Shown here piece after piece: positions 1 to 40,833 of a stretch of DNA of 64,000 nucleotides (position 1 is the stretch's first letter; each line of letters begins with the position of its first letter). The position numbers were made by a program, and so were the translations under genes. The stretch is from Vespula vulgaris (Eukaryota; Arthropoda; Insecta; Hymenoptera; Vespidae), in NCBI RefSeq assembly GCF_905475345.1, contig NC_066602.1:4300814-4364813 (forward strand). Reading direction: 5' to 3'. The notes under the pieces were generated by a model that was not told where the DNA came from, made no database searches, and saw only the letters and a list, made by a program, of their open reading frames with translations.

Positions 1-52
1 TCATTAAGGTTAAAGATTAACTTGGATGTATTTCTTTTTTTGATGAAGGAAC

Positions 53-59
53 TATATAA
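53..59 (+). promoter_or_regulatory. Cyt-b5-r: Candidate TATA box of the Cyt-b5-r gene
   Basis: A TATATAA element stands near the window start on the coding strand, about 470 bases before the desaturase start codon. With the usual spacing, transcription would start near 83-90. No experimental support is available and the region is AT-rich, so this is a plausible call only. Confidence 0.4.
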
Positions 60-83
60 GCGAGAAATCGACATTATTTATAT

Positions 84-524
84 AATATATTCGAAGAAAG
101 TGTTACCATTGCGTTCCTCGCTTTTTACCATTTATACATTATTGTTTATAAATTAATTAAGTTGTTTTTGTTTCCTGAGAGCAGTTTGATTTGTTTGTTA
201 TTGTGTGCTATTAATGAAAGTTTCAAGTTAAAATTAAGTGGTCAAGTATTGTTTCAATCATAGAATAAAATTTTCATCCTAAAGTATGTAAACGAAAAAA
301 AGAATATATTAAAAAATTTTTCTTTCTTACAAAATCTATTAGAATTATACTTTTAACTTTATTTAATTATTAATTACTATAAAATTAATTAATCATTAAT
401 TGTAATTATTAATTTTTTTTAATTTTTTATTAATTTTATTATAATTAATAATTATTAATTTGATGATACGATTTTTACTCAATCTTGCAGTAGTCATTGG
501 AACAATAAAGGAAATTAAAAAAAA
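84..524 (+). other. Cyt-b5-r: 5' leader of the desaturase gene with a probable UTR intron
   Basis: A polypyrimidine/AG acceptor (cttgcag) ends at 490, 34 bases before the start codon, so the leader is probably spliced. A fitting donor is GTATGT at 284-289 after AAA, giving a UTR intron of about 284-490. The intron consists mostly of TAATTA-type low-complexity sequence. No upstream gene is seen. Confidence 0.45.
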
Positions 525-1130
525 ATGTCCAGTAAACAGAAGATTAACAGTTCTATACCAGGTCTAGCTTATCCATTGGCTAGAAATGAAATTATAAAGA
601 CACCGTATGGATTTTTAAAAGGAAGAACTCAGCAAGATGGTGCTGAAGGACTCTGGAGAATCAGGAATGGCTTATACGATTTACGAACTTTTGCTAAATC
701 TCATCCTGGTGGTGCTGAATGGATTACTCTTACCAAAGGCACCGACATCACTGAAGCTTTCGAGGTGAATTCATTCATTCATACATGATTTATATGAACT
801 TTAGAAAATTATTTAACAAAATTACTTTTCTTTATACTTAGGCACATCATCTAACAGAAAAAGCTGAAAGAATTTTACCCAAATTTTATATCCGTGATGC
901 AACCACGCTAAGATCAATACCATTAACTTTTGAACCTAACGGTTTCTATCATACTTTCAAGAAACGTGCTTTAGAGGCTCTCAAAGGCGTAGATTTTCAT
1001 CGACCTTCGAAAGTTTCTAATTTCATTGCTGATTCTTTCCTTGCTGCGACAGTTTTCTTCTGTTTGGCTTCTGTCTATTCTCATATTCTGTCATTTATTG
1101 CAATCATTATTGCTGGTAAAGAAAAAAAAG

Positions 1131-1163
<33 letters not shown>

Positions 1164-2125
1164 TATAAAATCTTTTTTCTTCATTTTTAGGGTTTTTCTT
1201 GGCATGGACTGCAGTCATTGGTCATAATTATTTTCATATGAGAGATAACTTTCGTATGTATTACTTTGATCTCAGTTTAATGTCATCCAAAGATTGGCGA
1301 ATTACACATGTTTTGAGTCACCATCTTTATCCAAATACTCTTTGGGATTATGAAATGTATGCTATTGAACCGTTCCTGAAATGGTTACCAGATAAAAATA
1401 AGAATATCATCACAAGTTTTATTTCCCAACTTTCTAGTCCTATTATTTATACATTGACATTCATTCAACAAGGAGTCAAAAGGTAATTAGAATTTTATAT
1501 TATCAAATAATTTGTATAATTTCATTTTTTTTCATAGGTACTATTCAGTGATATGGGAATATGGAACAGTGGAAGTTAGAGACGTAGTACCTTTCATTCT
1601 CCCAATTGCTATGTCATTTGTTGCACCAAGTATATTTGTTGCTTTTCAAACATGGATAATAATCATTTTAATAAGTAGTTTTATATTTAGTTTCATCGGA
1701 TTTAACGCTGCTCATCATCATCCAAATATATTTCACGATGGAGATATTTATCGGTTTGTTTTTTCTAATTATTATTATTATTATTATTATTATTATTTTT
1801 TTAATCATTTTATGATTTGATTTATTCAAAATCGAGTATTAATTTAAGAGAAAACTTGGATTGGGGTCTACTCGAATTGGATGCTGTTAGAGAACGTGAA
1901 ATTATCGACGATGTTCCGCTCTTAGTATTAACCAATTTTGGCTCTCATGGTCTACATCATTTGTTACCGGCAGTCGATCATTCGTATCTACCTTTGACTA
2001 TGCCAGCTTTTCTACAAACTTGTAAAGAATTTGGTATAAGTACTAAAAGATGGACGCAATGGGAACTTTTGAAAGGACAATTCAAACAATTGGCTCGTGT
2101 AGAATGTAAAAAGAATCATAGATAG
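525..2125 (+). CDS. Cyt-b5-r: Cytochrome b5-related fatty acid desaturase-like protein
   Basis: Exons 525-764, 842-1115, 1191-1482, 1538-1753 and 1849-2125 join in frame to 432 aa, the usual length of insect Cyt-b5-r. The N-terminal third is a cytochrome b5 fold with the haem motif HPGG around residue 66. The membrane desaturase part follows, with histidine clusters: HNYFH in exon 3, SHHLYPN in exon 3, [13 protein letters not shown] in exon 4, and [13 protein letters not shown] in exon 5. These would bind the di-iron centre, so an ER-membrane lipid desaturase or hydroxylase-like role is inferred; the substrate is unknown. The start ATG has an A-rich leader. Intron 2 holds an A/AT microsatellite and intron 4 a TTA repeat. 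An AATAAA lies at 2305. The acceptor of the last exon (taag before 1849) is weak but is the one that keeps the frame. Confidence 0.88.
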
Positions 2126-2856
2126 TGTCTTTGTTAATTAGATAATAATAGATATAAGTATAATTACTTTTCGAAGTAATTAAATTAATCGATATTAAAT
2201 TATCGAATAAGTACTATCGCTAAGTTATCAACGATTCGAACAAGTTCTGTCGGTATATTCATTATCGAAGATCTTTCAATCCTTCCATTAAATTTTCTTT
2301 AAGTAATAAATAATATTTTAAATAAAAAGAATCTTTAATAATCGAGCAAAAAAATAAACGTAAGAAAAAACGCATTTCAAGAAGCAAATTATTTCGCATG
2401 ACGTTTTCTTAACTTTATTTATTGCTTATTTACTTTAATAAATACATACTTCGGTCTCTCTTTATAAATTACAATTAAGTTTATAGGATAGGATAATCGT
2501 CCGGATGATCGGTGCAATGAGATATTTTATTTGATTTATCATAAGCATCGATCGATTGCGTTTAATTGCGATTATATAAATTTATCGCATAGTTTCTTTC
2601 CATCATGTTCGCGTGTATATTTTTTTATATATCATTTCTTTTTTTTTATATTTCATTTTTCTTCTTTAATATTCATTCATAAATCTGTCATTTTTGATTT
2701 TCTGTTTGCTTGCGGCTGGTTTTCCTTGGGTATGCATGAAGAGATATGCATGTGTGTATGTTTGTTTATGTATGTATGTATATATGTATGTAAATATAAC
2801 AAATATATCTCTCGTTGGCTCTCGCCTCTCATTGTTCTGCTCGTAGCTCCTTTTTA

Positions 2857-2858
2857 TC

Positions 2859-2889
<31 letters not shown>

Positions 2890-2951
2890 CTCTTGCTCTC
2901 CCACTCTTTCACGCGTTCTCTCACTCACTCTCTCTCTCTCTCTCCCTCCCT
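2857..2951. repeat. Imperfect CT microsatellite
   Basis: Runs of CT interrupted by TTTCTC, GCTCTC and CACTCA units. On the minus strand it is a purine tract just beyond the likely Mhc polyadenylation region. Confidence 0.8.
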
Positions 2952-3228
2952 CGACCCTTAGCTCGAGTGGATCTTTCTCTTAGATCATTTATTTCTTTCT
3001 TTCTTTCTTTTTCTTTTTTTTCAATAATTCGAGCATGTTATATCCAAATCATTTCTTCCATTATTTTTATTTTCATTTCTCTTTAAATAATTTGCCGTTT
3101 AGAATATGTCTTATCATTGATTGAATTTATTCCGAATGAAAAAGTTATAGATACTTATTAATTATTTGAAATATAGATATAATAATTGAACGGCATATTA
3201 ATAACAATAACAGATTTATTAGAAATCT

Positions 3229-3314
3229 ATTATTATTATTATTATCATCATTATTATCATTATCATTATCGTTATTATTATTATTACTATTATTATTATT
3301 ATTATTATTATTAT
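3229..3314. repeat. ATT/ATC trinucleotide repeat
   Basis: About 28 ATT units with several ATC or GTT variants. It lies in or just beyond the Mhc 3' UTR (AAT repeat on the transcript strand) and produces a polyasparagine open frame that is not a gene. Confidence 0.85.
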
Positions 3315-3470
3315 GTAAAACAGTGAGACGACGATGCCGTGATAAATAAATGTTCTCACGAACTCGATCCATTTGTTTCTCTTTCTTTCGTTTTGCAATA
3401 AAAATCCATGGACGATTTGTTGTTGTTGTTGTCGTTGTTTTTGTTGGGTTAATTAATTCTTTATCGATCT

Positions 3471-32152
<28,682 letters not shown>

Positions 32153-32376
32153 GTTGGATGACTTTGATTGCTACTTCTCGATTACTAGATTACTTCAAAA
32201 CTCGAGAAAGATATTCTTCTTTCTATTCTTTATCCTTTCACACTTTTCGTCGTTTTCCCACTTTTATAAGAGGGAGAGGGAGGCCTGCTCGCTTGATTTA
32301 TTTTTCTTCGTTCTCTTCGTTCCTCGCTGAATTCGGCGACGGACGGACTACTTCTGGCGGCACGATCTGGGCGGCC

Positions 32377-34131
32377 CTAAACAATAAACAAAGATCGTAT
32401 GTTAAACGATAAAATCGAATTTCTTTCGTCAAAATTAAATTTCTTTCGTCATCGACATCAATATGATTCGTTCAGACTATAAAAATAAAAGTAAAATCGA
32501 AAGAGAGAAAGAGAGTACAAATTCTTATGTGTCTTTTCGTCACACGTTCCTACTTTCGTTCGTTTGAAATCAATTTGGAAAGATATCATCATAATCTCCA
32601 CGATTACATACGTATTACATATGTATATCGATGCATGTTTTAATAGGAAGTAGAACAAGTCAAAAATAACTCCGCCTTCTTCAACGAAATACCAATGAAT
32701 TAAATCACGGATTAAAAACACGCCATTGCCTTGATAAATGGATAAATAAAAATCACATTCAAAAAAAGGTACATATATATATATTCTCATATAAATGTAT
32801 ATATATATATCCATTTTGAAATGCAATAGAAAGATTTCGAAAGAATAAGTAAAAAAAGGAAATATATCACGTGCTATCTCGGACAATTTAAGTTTAAGTT
32901 TTGCCGCGCAATTTTTCATCGAAATGGCGTCGCAATCGACAAAGCTTTTTCGTAACGAACTTTCCTCGACGAACAAAAAACGAAATGATTAATTATTTTA
33001 GTTTAATTTCCCTCTACAAAATCGAATATTTTCACTAATTATATACAAATTAAGTCCGCAATTCGTCGATTTATTACTTCTTTTTTGAATATATTCTCGT
33101 TTAAGTAGTATATCCCAATGATAAGTCCGACATTATTCGTATCATCAAGAGAGAGAGAAAATTAGATTTTAGGTATTGTATTGGTACTTTGAAGCGATAT
33201 TTCGCTCGTTAAGAAACTTGTAAAAGCACTAAACCTATTATTTGAAAAAAAAAAAACAAATAAATAAATGGTTGATTGAATCATCCGTAGAAACATTAAC
33301 AAAAATCAGTCCTTCGTTTAAATAATTTCACAAATGTCGTCGCACCGAATTTCACTGTTTCGATCTTCGTAAAAAATGTTTCTCGATCTTTCATATATGT
33401 GTATATAAATATATATATATACATATATACACACATATATGTACATATATATATACGTGTATATGTATTACATATGCATATACAAAAAAGCACACACAAA
33501 AGATAGAATTCGACTATCGAAAACAAATGGAAACTCTGAATCCAATTAGCACACAATTGATCGACAGAATCGACCGTCTTCCTTTGTAAAACACCTTTAG
33601 ATTTTTGTCCACTATAAAAAATCCCTTTTGTGGTTAAACAAAAGTAGTAATTCGCACTTTTCCTCTTAGGTTTTTTTAATCTCTCTCGCGCGATTGAAAC
33701 TTCGAAAAGATGGAGATATTCCCAACTGGTTGATTGATCCAAGTTTTCAGCCTCCCGTGTCTCTGGGTTGTGATGAATCTTTTTCTCAAGTAGAGAATTT
33801 TTTTTCTTTAGAGATGACGGAACGTGAACAACGTCTTCGAATGTAAATTTGAGAATTCGATGATGAAAATCTAATCTCATAGCATGTATGTACTTCCTAA
33901 TACATTATTTCGAAAAAATCTTTTCAATATTCCTCCCTCTTTCAATCTTTCTCTGTCTCATTCTCGAAAATCTACATCGAACAAAACTAGAATACTTTTC
34001 ACAATTGAAAACTTTGCGAGAATAAGAAAAATAATCTGACACTCTTAAAAAGCAAATAAAAGAAAAAGAAAAAGAAAAAAAATATATATATATTTTTCCG
34101 GCAAAGAGAACAATCGACGTGATTCACTTAC
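32377..34131 (-). other. Mhc: Mhc intron 1 (1.75 kb)
   Basis: Noncoding intron between the leader exon and exon 2. Minus-strand open frames at 33296-33880 (194 codons) and 32458-32976 (172 codons) run through TATA-type microsatellites and show no family features. No exon was recognised. Confidence 0.55.
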
Positions 34132-34282
34132 GTTAGAGAGCCGTTCTGTCGGGGAAACGAGCGGGGGCTCCCAATATAAGCGCGTGCAACGTGATCCTAA
34201 GCTGTAACGAGGCTTACGATTGGTAGACGATATGGGCCAATGAAAAAGCGCGTTAGTTCCTGGGCCAATCTACCTTTTTAGG
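34132..34282 (-). promoter_or_regulatory. Mhc: Mhc promoter and leader-exon donor
   Basis: A strong donor AAC|GTAAGTGA ends a leader exon at 34132. Upstream on the minus strand is TTATATT (34178-34173), which would place a start near 34147 and make a very short first exon; a more distal start is possible. Further upstream are a CCAAT box (minus strand, 34223-34219), two more on the plus strand (34237, 34265), and a perfect CArG box CCTTTTTAGG (34273-34282), the binding site class of serum response factor in muscle genes. Confidence 0.55.
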
Positions 34283-34464
34283 TGGAGATGATAGCGAAAG
34301 TGTGACAAGGGGGTGGTGGCGGAAAGGTACTACGAGCGCGGAGTTGTACGTCCGTGCTCGGCTCGACTTGAGTGAGATGAAAATAGATAGTATGTTGGAG
34401 TGAGATAGACTGTTATGCCTATGAGAATCATTTCCAAGGGGGAAGGTTCCATTCTCTCCCCCTC

Positions 34465-34491
34465 TCTCACTCGCTCGCTCGCTCGCTCGCT

Positions 34492-34522
<31 letters not shown>

Positions 34523-34527
34523 TCGTT
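34465..34527. repeat. CGCT/CGTT tetranucleotide repeat
   Basis: About seven CGCT units pass into about eight CGTT units. It stands 300 bases upstream of the Mhc promoter and is CpG-rich in otherwise AT-rich surroundings. Confidence 0.85.
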
Positions 34528-37162
34528 CTTGCTTATTCTGTCTATCTCTTAGTCTTTCTATTGCAGCTAGGAAGATCGAAACTCCCTTTAGACGATGCTC
34601 ATGGACCAGTCTAGCGCCATTCCATCGAGGTGTATGTCGGAAGGACGCGAATAAGATCCGGACAAGAGTGTGGAGAGTAGTTGGTTGCTTGTCAGGTGGT
34701 GGTAGTCCCCTCGAATACCCGAGACACGATCCATTGCAACAGCAACGTACGGTCCACGTGGAAGATGCACGTGGTCATACACGATAGATCGATGATAACA
34801 GCTGCGAAATAGTTGCATCTTCTCTTCTTATAAAAGAGATCGATCTATCATCCAGCTTATGTTCGATCGATCATTTTTATGTTTCTTCAGATATCTTCTA
34901 TGAATTCCTAATGATTCGTCTTTGATTTTCTTGATTTTCGGTTTACTACATTTTGTTATATATTTTTTTGTTTCTTCTTCTTTCCTTATTGATTTAACAT
35001 CTATATTATATCGAATTGATCAGTTCAATTATTTTTATATTAGTTAAGATCTTTAACACGCTTTTAATAATTCGTGTTTAATTTTGATGTTTTATTTATT
35101 ACAGTAAATGTTGTTTTATTGTTAACTGTATTTCTCTTTTATTGTTGTTGCTGTTGTTGTTATTATTATTATTATTTTTTTTTAATTTACATATCTATAG
35201 ATATATAAATAGTTTTATTTTCAAGATGAATTCATATTTGCTAACATTAGAACGTTCAAAACATTAAATATTCACCGGATTTTAAATGACAAAAATCGTT
35301 GCAATACATTTCGTTACATGTATTATTCATTTCGTTATATATATCGCTTATGTCATAAAATATAAATTATGAATTTTACGATAGATCATTTCTTTGCTAG
35401 AATGAAATAAAATTTATAATAAACGATATGTATAATAGGTATTCAACTGTGATAATAAAATTAGTTAAAAATACAACCTCATCGTTTTGATCATCACGTG
35501 ACCAACACGTAAAAGTTTCTAATAAATTTTTTACAAAATCTAATTAAATAGAGAAAAACCAAACAAAAGCAACAATTTAATTTTTACACAATCAAAAAGA
35601 TTAACATCTTTCTTTAAGTTTAGAATGAGGAAGAGAGAGAGAGACAAATATGATAACAATGAAATTCGAAAAGTTAGATTACAAGTTCCGAGGATGTCCT
35701 TGAAATTTCATTAATATAACCGAGTCAAAGAAGGATTTCAATGATCTCGAAAATCACGAGTCGATATAGCAACATCATTTCCTTCGGTATTTCTATGAAA
35801 TTGGATGTTATCCAGTTTTGCCAATTTGGCAGAAAGATCTAATGCGGAAGGAACCATGATTATTGCATATAATCGAATAATCGATTTAAGAGATCAATCA
35901 TTACGATTTATTTATAACATCTAATTAATTTTATACATGTATTATTATAAAATGTAGTAAAAAGAAAGGATAGAAAAAGAATATGTGAAATTTTGGCATC
36001 GTTTTTCAGTAAAACTAAAACGTGACTAATCAACCCTAATCGTCCAATCTAAAAGCTATATAGTAAATCGAATAGAGTGCCAAACATGTGTTTAGATGAA
36101 AATCGAATAGTAAATTAATCTCAACTTTATATGCACGCTAAATTAGCGATATCTTTCAATGAGTTACCAATTGATTCTTGTAATTCTAATTGTTCTGATC
36201 AAATGACATGGAAAATATAACTTTGATTTCATCTTTAAATAATAACTCTTTTATTTTGAACTATTTTGAACTATTAACAATTAATATAGATGTTTATTTT
36301 ATAAGTAACATAAGTGATCTATGTATCTTTAAGGATTAATTTTAAGATGCATCGATAAACAAAAAAGAATTTAGCCATGTCATTTATCTAATTTCAATCT
36401 AAACGTCATTCACGATTCACGAAACATATGTATGTATTCACTAAGTTGTAATGTTAACCTTAGTGATCTAATCTAAAAAAAGAAGTCTTAATCCTCTATA
36501 CAAAAGTTGTTCCATTTTCTTTTATAACAAACAAAACAAAGACTTTTCTAAAACTGATCAGAACGAAATTAATGTAAGTTCCTTAGCATAATTAATAATT
36601 TAAAATATATTTGCTAAGATTATATTTTATTATTTGTCGAAAAAGAGCAATGATGAAAATCAATGAAATCATTAAATGGATATCATCGACACGATAGGGA
36701 AAAACGATAACTATTGGAGTTAGTCGCGCGATTAGGAATGCGCGGAAATAGATCGGTTGCGCAACACCGTCGGTAAATTAAGATTCTGACGCGGGCGGAT
36801 GCCATACCAATGTTTATTGCGAGACTCTCAAGACAACGACGCTCGATCAAACACGCGAAACTTCTCGATAGATTTGTAAATACATACATATACACATAAA
36901 GATTTAAGAGAAAATATTAGGGGAAAATGAACGAAACTACAATGATTGAATTAAAAAATACACACACACGATTTCAAAATAACGGAGATAATAAAAAAGA
37001 GATTAGAAACATAGAGGAACTATAGTAATATGTAACACTAATTAGAAAGTGAATTAATTCATTATTAAACACATTCGTTGGACAAATTTTATGTATGAAT
37101 TTTCTAATAAAAAATGTTCATATTAGAAAATTATTTGTATATATGATATTCATGTGGAACTT

Positions 37163-37167
<5 letters not shown>

Positions 37168-37214
<47 letters not shown>

Positions 37215-37223
37215 GGGAGAGAG
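37168..37223. repeat. GA microsatellite
   Basis: About 20 GA units followed by GGGA interruptions, in the intergenic spacer. Confidence 0.9.
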
Positions 37224-38868
37224 ATGCTGATGGCAAGGCGAAAGATAAGCACAGCAAATGAAAAAGAGTTTCGGAGCTTTCGAACGATGGAGATCACAGG
37301 AGTAAGAGTAGGAGAGACCGAATCTAAGATTATTTCTGGATCAGCCGGAGATAAACCGGGCCAACGTCGGCCGAACGAAGCCGACGAGGTGAACTGAACA
37401 GAGCCTTGAGGCTTGAGTCATCCCCGTTCAATTCGAATTTGGCGCTCTCCAACGATTACGAACGAGATACCGTAATATGGAAACGTCCCTTATTGTCTCT
37501 CAATATTTCTTTCTTTCTCTCACATAATATTTATAAATAATTTATAATAATTTATTACTTCAATTTATCTTTTATATATTTAAGTATTAGATTAGAAATA
37601 ATATGTATTGAGACGTAATTATTGATTCCAATTATTTTGTTCTCTCTCTCTCTCTCTCGTATGGCTAATATATTTATATGACCTATTATCATATTGCGAT
37701 ATTATAATTAAAGATATTTTATATGCATCCTGATATAAGTAATACAGATTTACAATACATGATTATAAATTATTTTCTAATTATGATTTTATAATAAAGA
37801 ATTGCGTAATAAATATAATTAGTATAACCTAAGATATTTTTCTACAATAATTTCATATAACAAACATTATAATTTTTAAATAATAAAGATAAATAAATAT
37901 GATCACCTAATAATAACTTCAAATAATTAACAAAACAACTAAATAATAATAATAATATGAAATCTTGAATCGATTAAAGATTGGAATTACCTCTTATAAA
38001 ATTAATCTTTAATTGATTGATTAGAGAACAATTTAATCAGTCGTATCTTTCTGAGAAGAGAAAAGATTCTTAACTCTTATCTTATCTTATCAATATATTA
38101 ATTACTTGAAAATTGTTCAACATTTTACAAAGATCTCTGTACACCGGCAATAATAATGGGAATTCTTAACCGAGCCAAAGAATGCCTGGGCAAGCAGACT
38201 TGGCACGACTAGAAATCCTACAAAGAAGTCTAGGATCGCGGATGTAAAACTTCTCTCTCTTTCTCTCTCTCTCTCTCCCTCTCTCCCCACCTCCCTTGTC
38301 TTTCTTTCCCTCTTTTTCAGCTACCTGTAATATAAAGCTCATTATAAAAAATAAAAATTTTTTTTCTCCAATAAATATCCAATAACTAATTCAACCTCAT
38401 TATAAACTTTAACGTTAACCAAAAAAAAAAAAAAATCAATCTTAATACTATTCGAAAATGTAATCTATATCTAATTTAACCTAAAAATTGATTAATTTGT
38501 ATATATATAGTAAATATGAATAGTAATCTAGAAAAAGAGTATTGATCTCTAAAATATAAGTTTATATTAATATCTACGTCCTACGATTTGTGTTGAAATA
38601 TTACATAAGACATAGATATCGTTTGTGTGATTGGCATAATTTTATTGCAGAAGTTTTAAGAGAAACTATCCTTACTCCATGTTACTCTATCCTTCCTTGT
38701 TATACCTATATATTTTATTTTTTTACCTCGTCACATCTTGTACCTTATCTTGTCTTGCTTTTGCCTTACCTACACCTCTTTTCTGTACCTTCTGGGGATC
38801 TGACAGCAGCTATTTTCGTTTCCTGGCGGCAATATAGAAGCTCTACGTTGAAACTTCAACCAGTTCGT

Positions 38869-38910
38869 TTTCTCTCTCTCTTTCTCTCTCTCTCTCTTTC
38901 ATTCTTATTT

Positions 38911-38960
<50 letters not shown>
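38869..38960. repeat. CT microsatellite
   Basis: Two CT blocks separated by about 20 bases of mixed sequence, in the intergenic spacer. Confidence 0.9.
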
Positions 38961-38964
<4 letters not shown>

Positions 38965-39249
38965 ATCCCAGTTTCTCTTTAATCTCATTCTATTTTTTTT
39001 TCTATATTAGAAATGCAGTATGCACATTATGCACTCTACTTACAGCTGCATTTATATGACGTCATTTATCGCCTTATTTGTAAATGGATAAACATTTTAT
39101 TTTATTTTATTTTATTTTATTCGATATTTTGTTCTTTTTATTTTTTTTTACAGTAATTTTTTCTCGCGAGCTTTCTATTTTCATTTGTTTATTTTTATTA
39201 TTAACAGTCCGGTTTTTCTTTCTAAAATTTCCGTAACAAGTGGATTTTT

Positions 39250-40666
39250 ATGAAGTTCGATTGTCAGCCCAATATTCAACCCCTATTACTTGTCTTTTAT
39301 AACGAGCAAGGGATACTGTAAGTATATTCTATTCCCAACTCACAAGGGAAGAAATCAATAAGGATAAATAATAAATTATTTATATAGTAATGCGATTATT
39401 ATTATTATTTATTTTTATGCTATATTATTCTTAAAATTTTGAATAATATTTGGATAATAATCATGTTTATAATAAATCTCCGTAAATAATTTGTATATAT
39501 AATGCATTGCATATCATCTAATTATGACTACAAATTATGAGAATAAATTTAATAAAAAGCAAAATATAATTTGTTAACTGTTCTTTCTTGCACAGTTTCA
39601 TTTTTAAATCTGATTTCTCTTTAATGCCATCTATAATCTTACAAATTGAATGTGAATTGAAAATATGCTGTGTTTTGTTATCGAGTGTAATTTTATATAG
39701 GAACTTCTGGAATAAAATATTAATAATAGAAAATATTTTCTATTATGTGGTATCGTTTAAGAATTTTTATTTATATTTTTATATTATTTCAATTCGTTTC
39801 AGTGTCTGGAGAAATAAGTGCTGGTATTAAGTTGCATGTTGATGGTTCTGGTTTTCATAGGTTAGAAATTAGAATATAGAAAAAATAAATATTTTTCTTC
39901 AGTCTTTTCCTTCATCTGATTCTTTTTACAGAAACTTCACATATCACATTAAACTAAATAATTTTACTACGAACAATTGTTATATATCATTGCATTTTGT
40001 ACTTCCTTCGGCTCTTTACGTAAACATTAATGAGTTAGCAGATCTAAGAAGAGTCGATAAGGTAATTGATTATGTTTTTTATATTTTTTATCAAAATTTC
40101 TACGCAATTTATATATTATGTATTAAATTTCTAGATTAACGTATGTTCTGTAGGAGAAAAAAATATAGAATTATTTATGGAGAATGCGAACTCTCAGAAT
40201 ATTACTTTTTGTAGCCTTATCAATAATGGCACATGTATCGCATCATTACCAATTCACCAACGATATCAATATCCTAAAGAGAATGGTGATTATGAAAATA
40301 TTATTTTGAAAAAACCTATTTTACTTATAGGTTGCAAGCAAAGAATTAAAGAATATAGAGTCTCTAAAATAGATCTATGTCCATTGTGTGCCAATATGAT
40401 GATAAAATGGAGAGAAATACCATATGTTATTGTAAGATATCAATTAATTTGAAAATGACAAATTTTAAATCCTTTTATGAATTATAAATTTATTTTGTCT
40501 GTGTTAACAGGATGAGATAGATTACATATGGACAGTACCTATAGGAAATACATCCTTTTTGCCTTGCGTCACTTGCATTACATTATTAACAACAATTATA
40601 GGAACTGTTTTTTTAATGGGAACAATATGGAAGACTATGTCTAAAGAACATTTAAAGAAGAATTAA
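39250..40666 (+). CDS. PIGX: PIG-X-like subunit of GPI mannosyltransferase I
   Basis: Secure exons are 39803-39860, 39932-40061, 40135-40431 and 40511-40666. They encode the PIG-X pattern: a lumenal domain (VDGSGFHRNFTYHIKLNN, then VLPSALYVNINELADLR and ASLPIHQRYQYP), a late CPLC cysteine pair, and one C-terminal membrane helix (CVTCITLLTTIIGTVFLMGT) with a short lysine-rich tail. PIG-X stabilises PIG-M, which adds the first mannose of the GPI anchor in the ER. The 5' end is less sure. Phase-consistent exons 39250-39317 and 39596-39684 give 265 aa, near the human length, but the N-terminus is not a clear signal peptide. An internal ATG at 39624 is an alternative start. AATAAA signals lie at 40734 and 40798. 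Confidence 0.7.
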
Positions 40667-40833
40667 TTTATTTTCATATTTTTGCAAGGTGGAAAATTAT
40701 GAAAGAATATATATCTTTTAAGAAAGAAGCTTTAATAAATATTAAATATGTCTTAAATATATTTACAACTTACTTTTTTACATTAGAAATATTTTACAAT
40801 AAAGTTATCTTATTGTATAAAATAATATGTTTG

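Larger units (their letters stand above)
2126..3470. other. Shared 3' region of the desaturase gene and Mhc
   Basis: This stretch lies between two convergent genes. It holds the desaturase 3' UTR (AATAAA at 2305 and 2321) and, on the other strand, the Mhc 3' UTR (AATAAA on the minus strand around 3213-3218 and 3125-3130). In between are pyrimidine-rich satellite and AT-rich sequence. No coding potential was seen; a 150-codon open frame at 2531-2983 is repeat-driven. Confidence 0.6.
34528..39249. other. Gene-poor spacer between Mhc and PIG-X
   Basis: 4.7 kb of AT-rich sequence with no open frame carrying recognisable features. It contains GA (37168-37223) and CT (38869-38960) microsatellites and a somewhat GC-richer island around 37220-37440. 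Frames at 34588-34818, 36683-36895, 37095-37397 and 38590-38982 were judged chance or repeat-driven. Confidence 0.55.

Noticed and set aside
2531..2983. 150-codon plus-strand open frame
   Set aside because: Its length comes from TTT/CTC-type codons through a CT microsatellite; no domain, no splice partners, and it lies in the 3' region of two convergent genes.
32458..32976. 172-codon minus-strand open frame in Mhc intron 1
   Set aside because: AT-rich, repeat-containing, with no recognisable motif.
33296..33880. 194-codon minus-strand open frame in Mhc intron 1
   Set aside because: The C-terminal half is TATA/CATA microsatellite read as Tyr/Ile/Cys; no family features and no conserved start context. 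Kept as intron.
34588..34818. 76-codon minus-strand frame just upstream of Mhc
   Set aside because: No features, no splice or promoter support; probably chance in a GC-richer patch.
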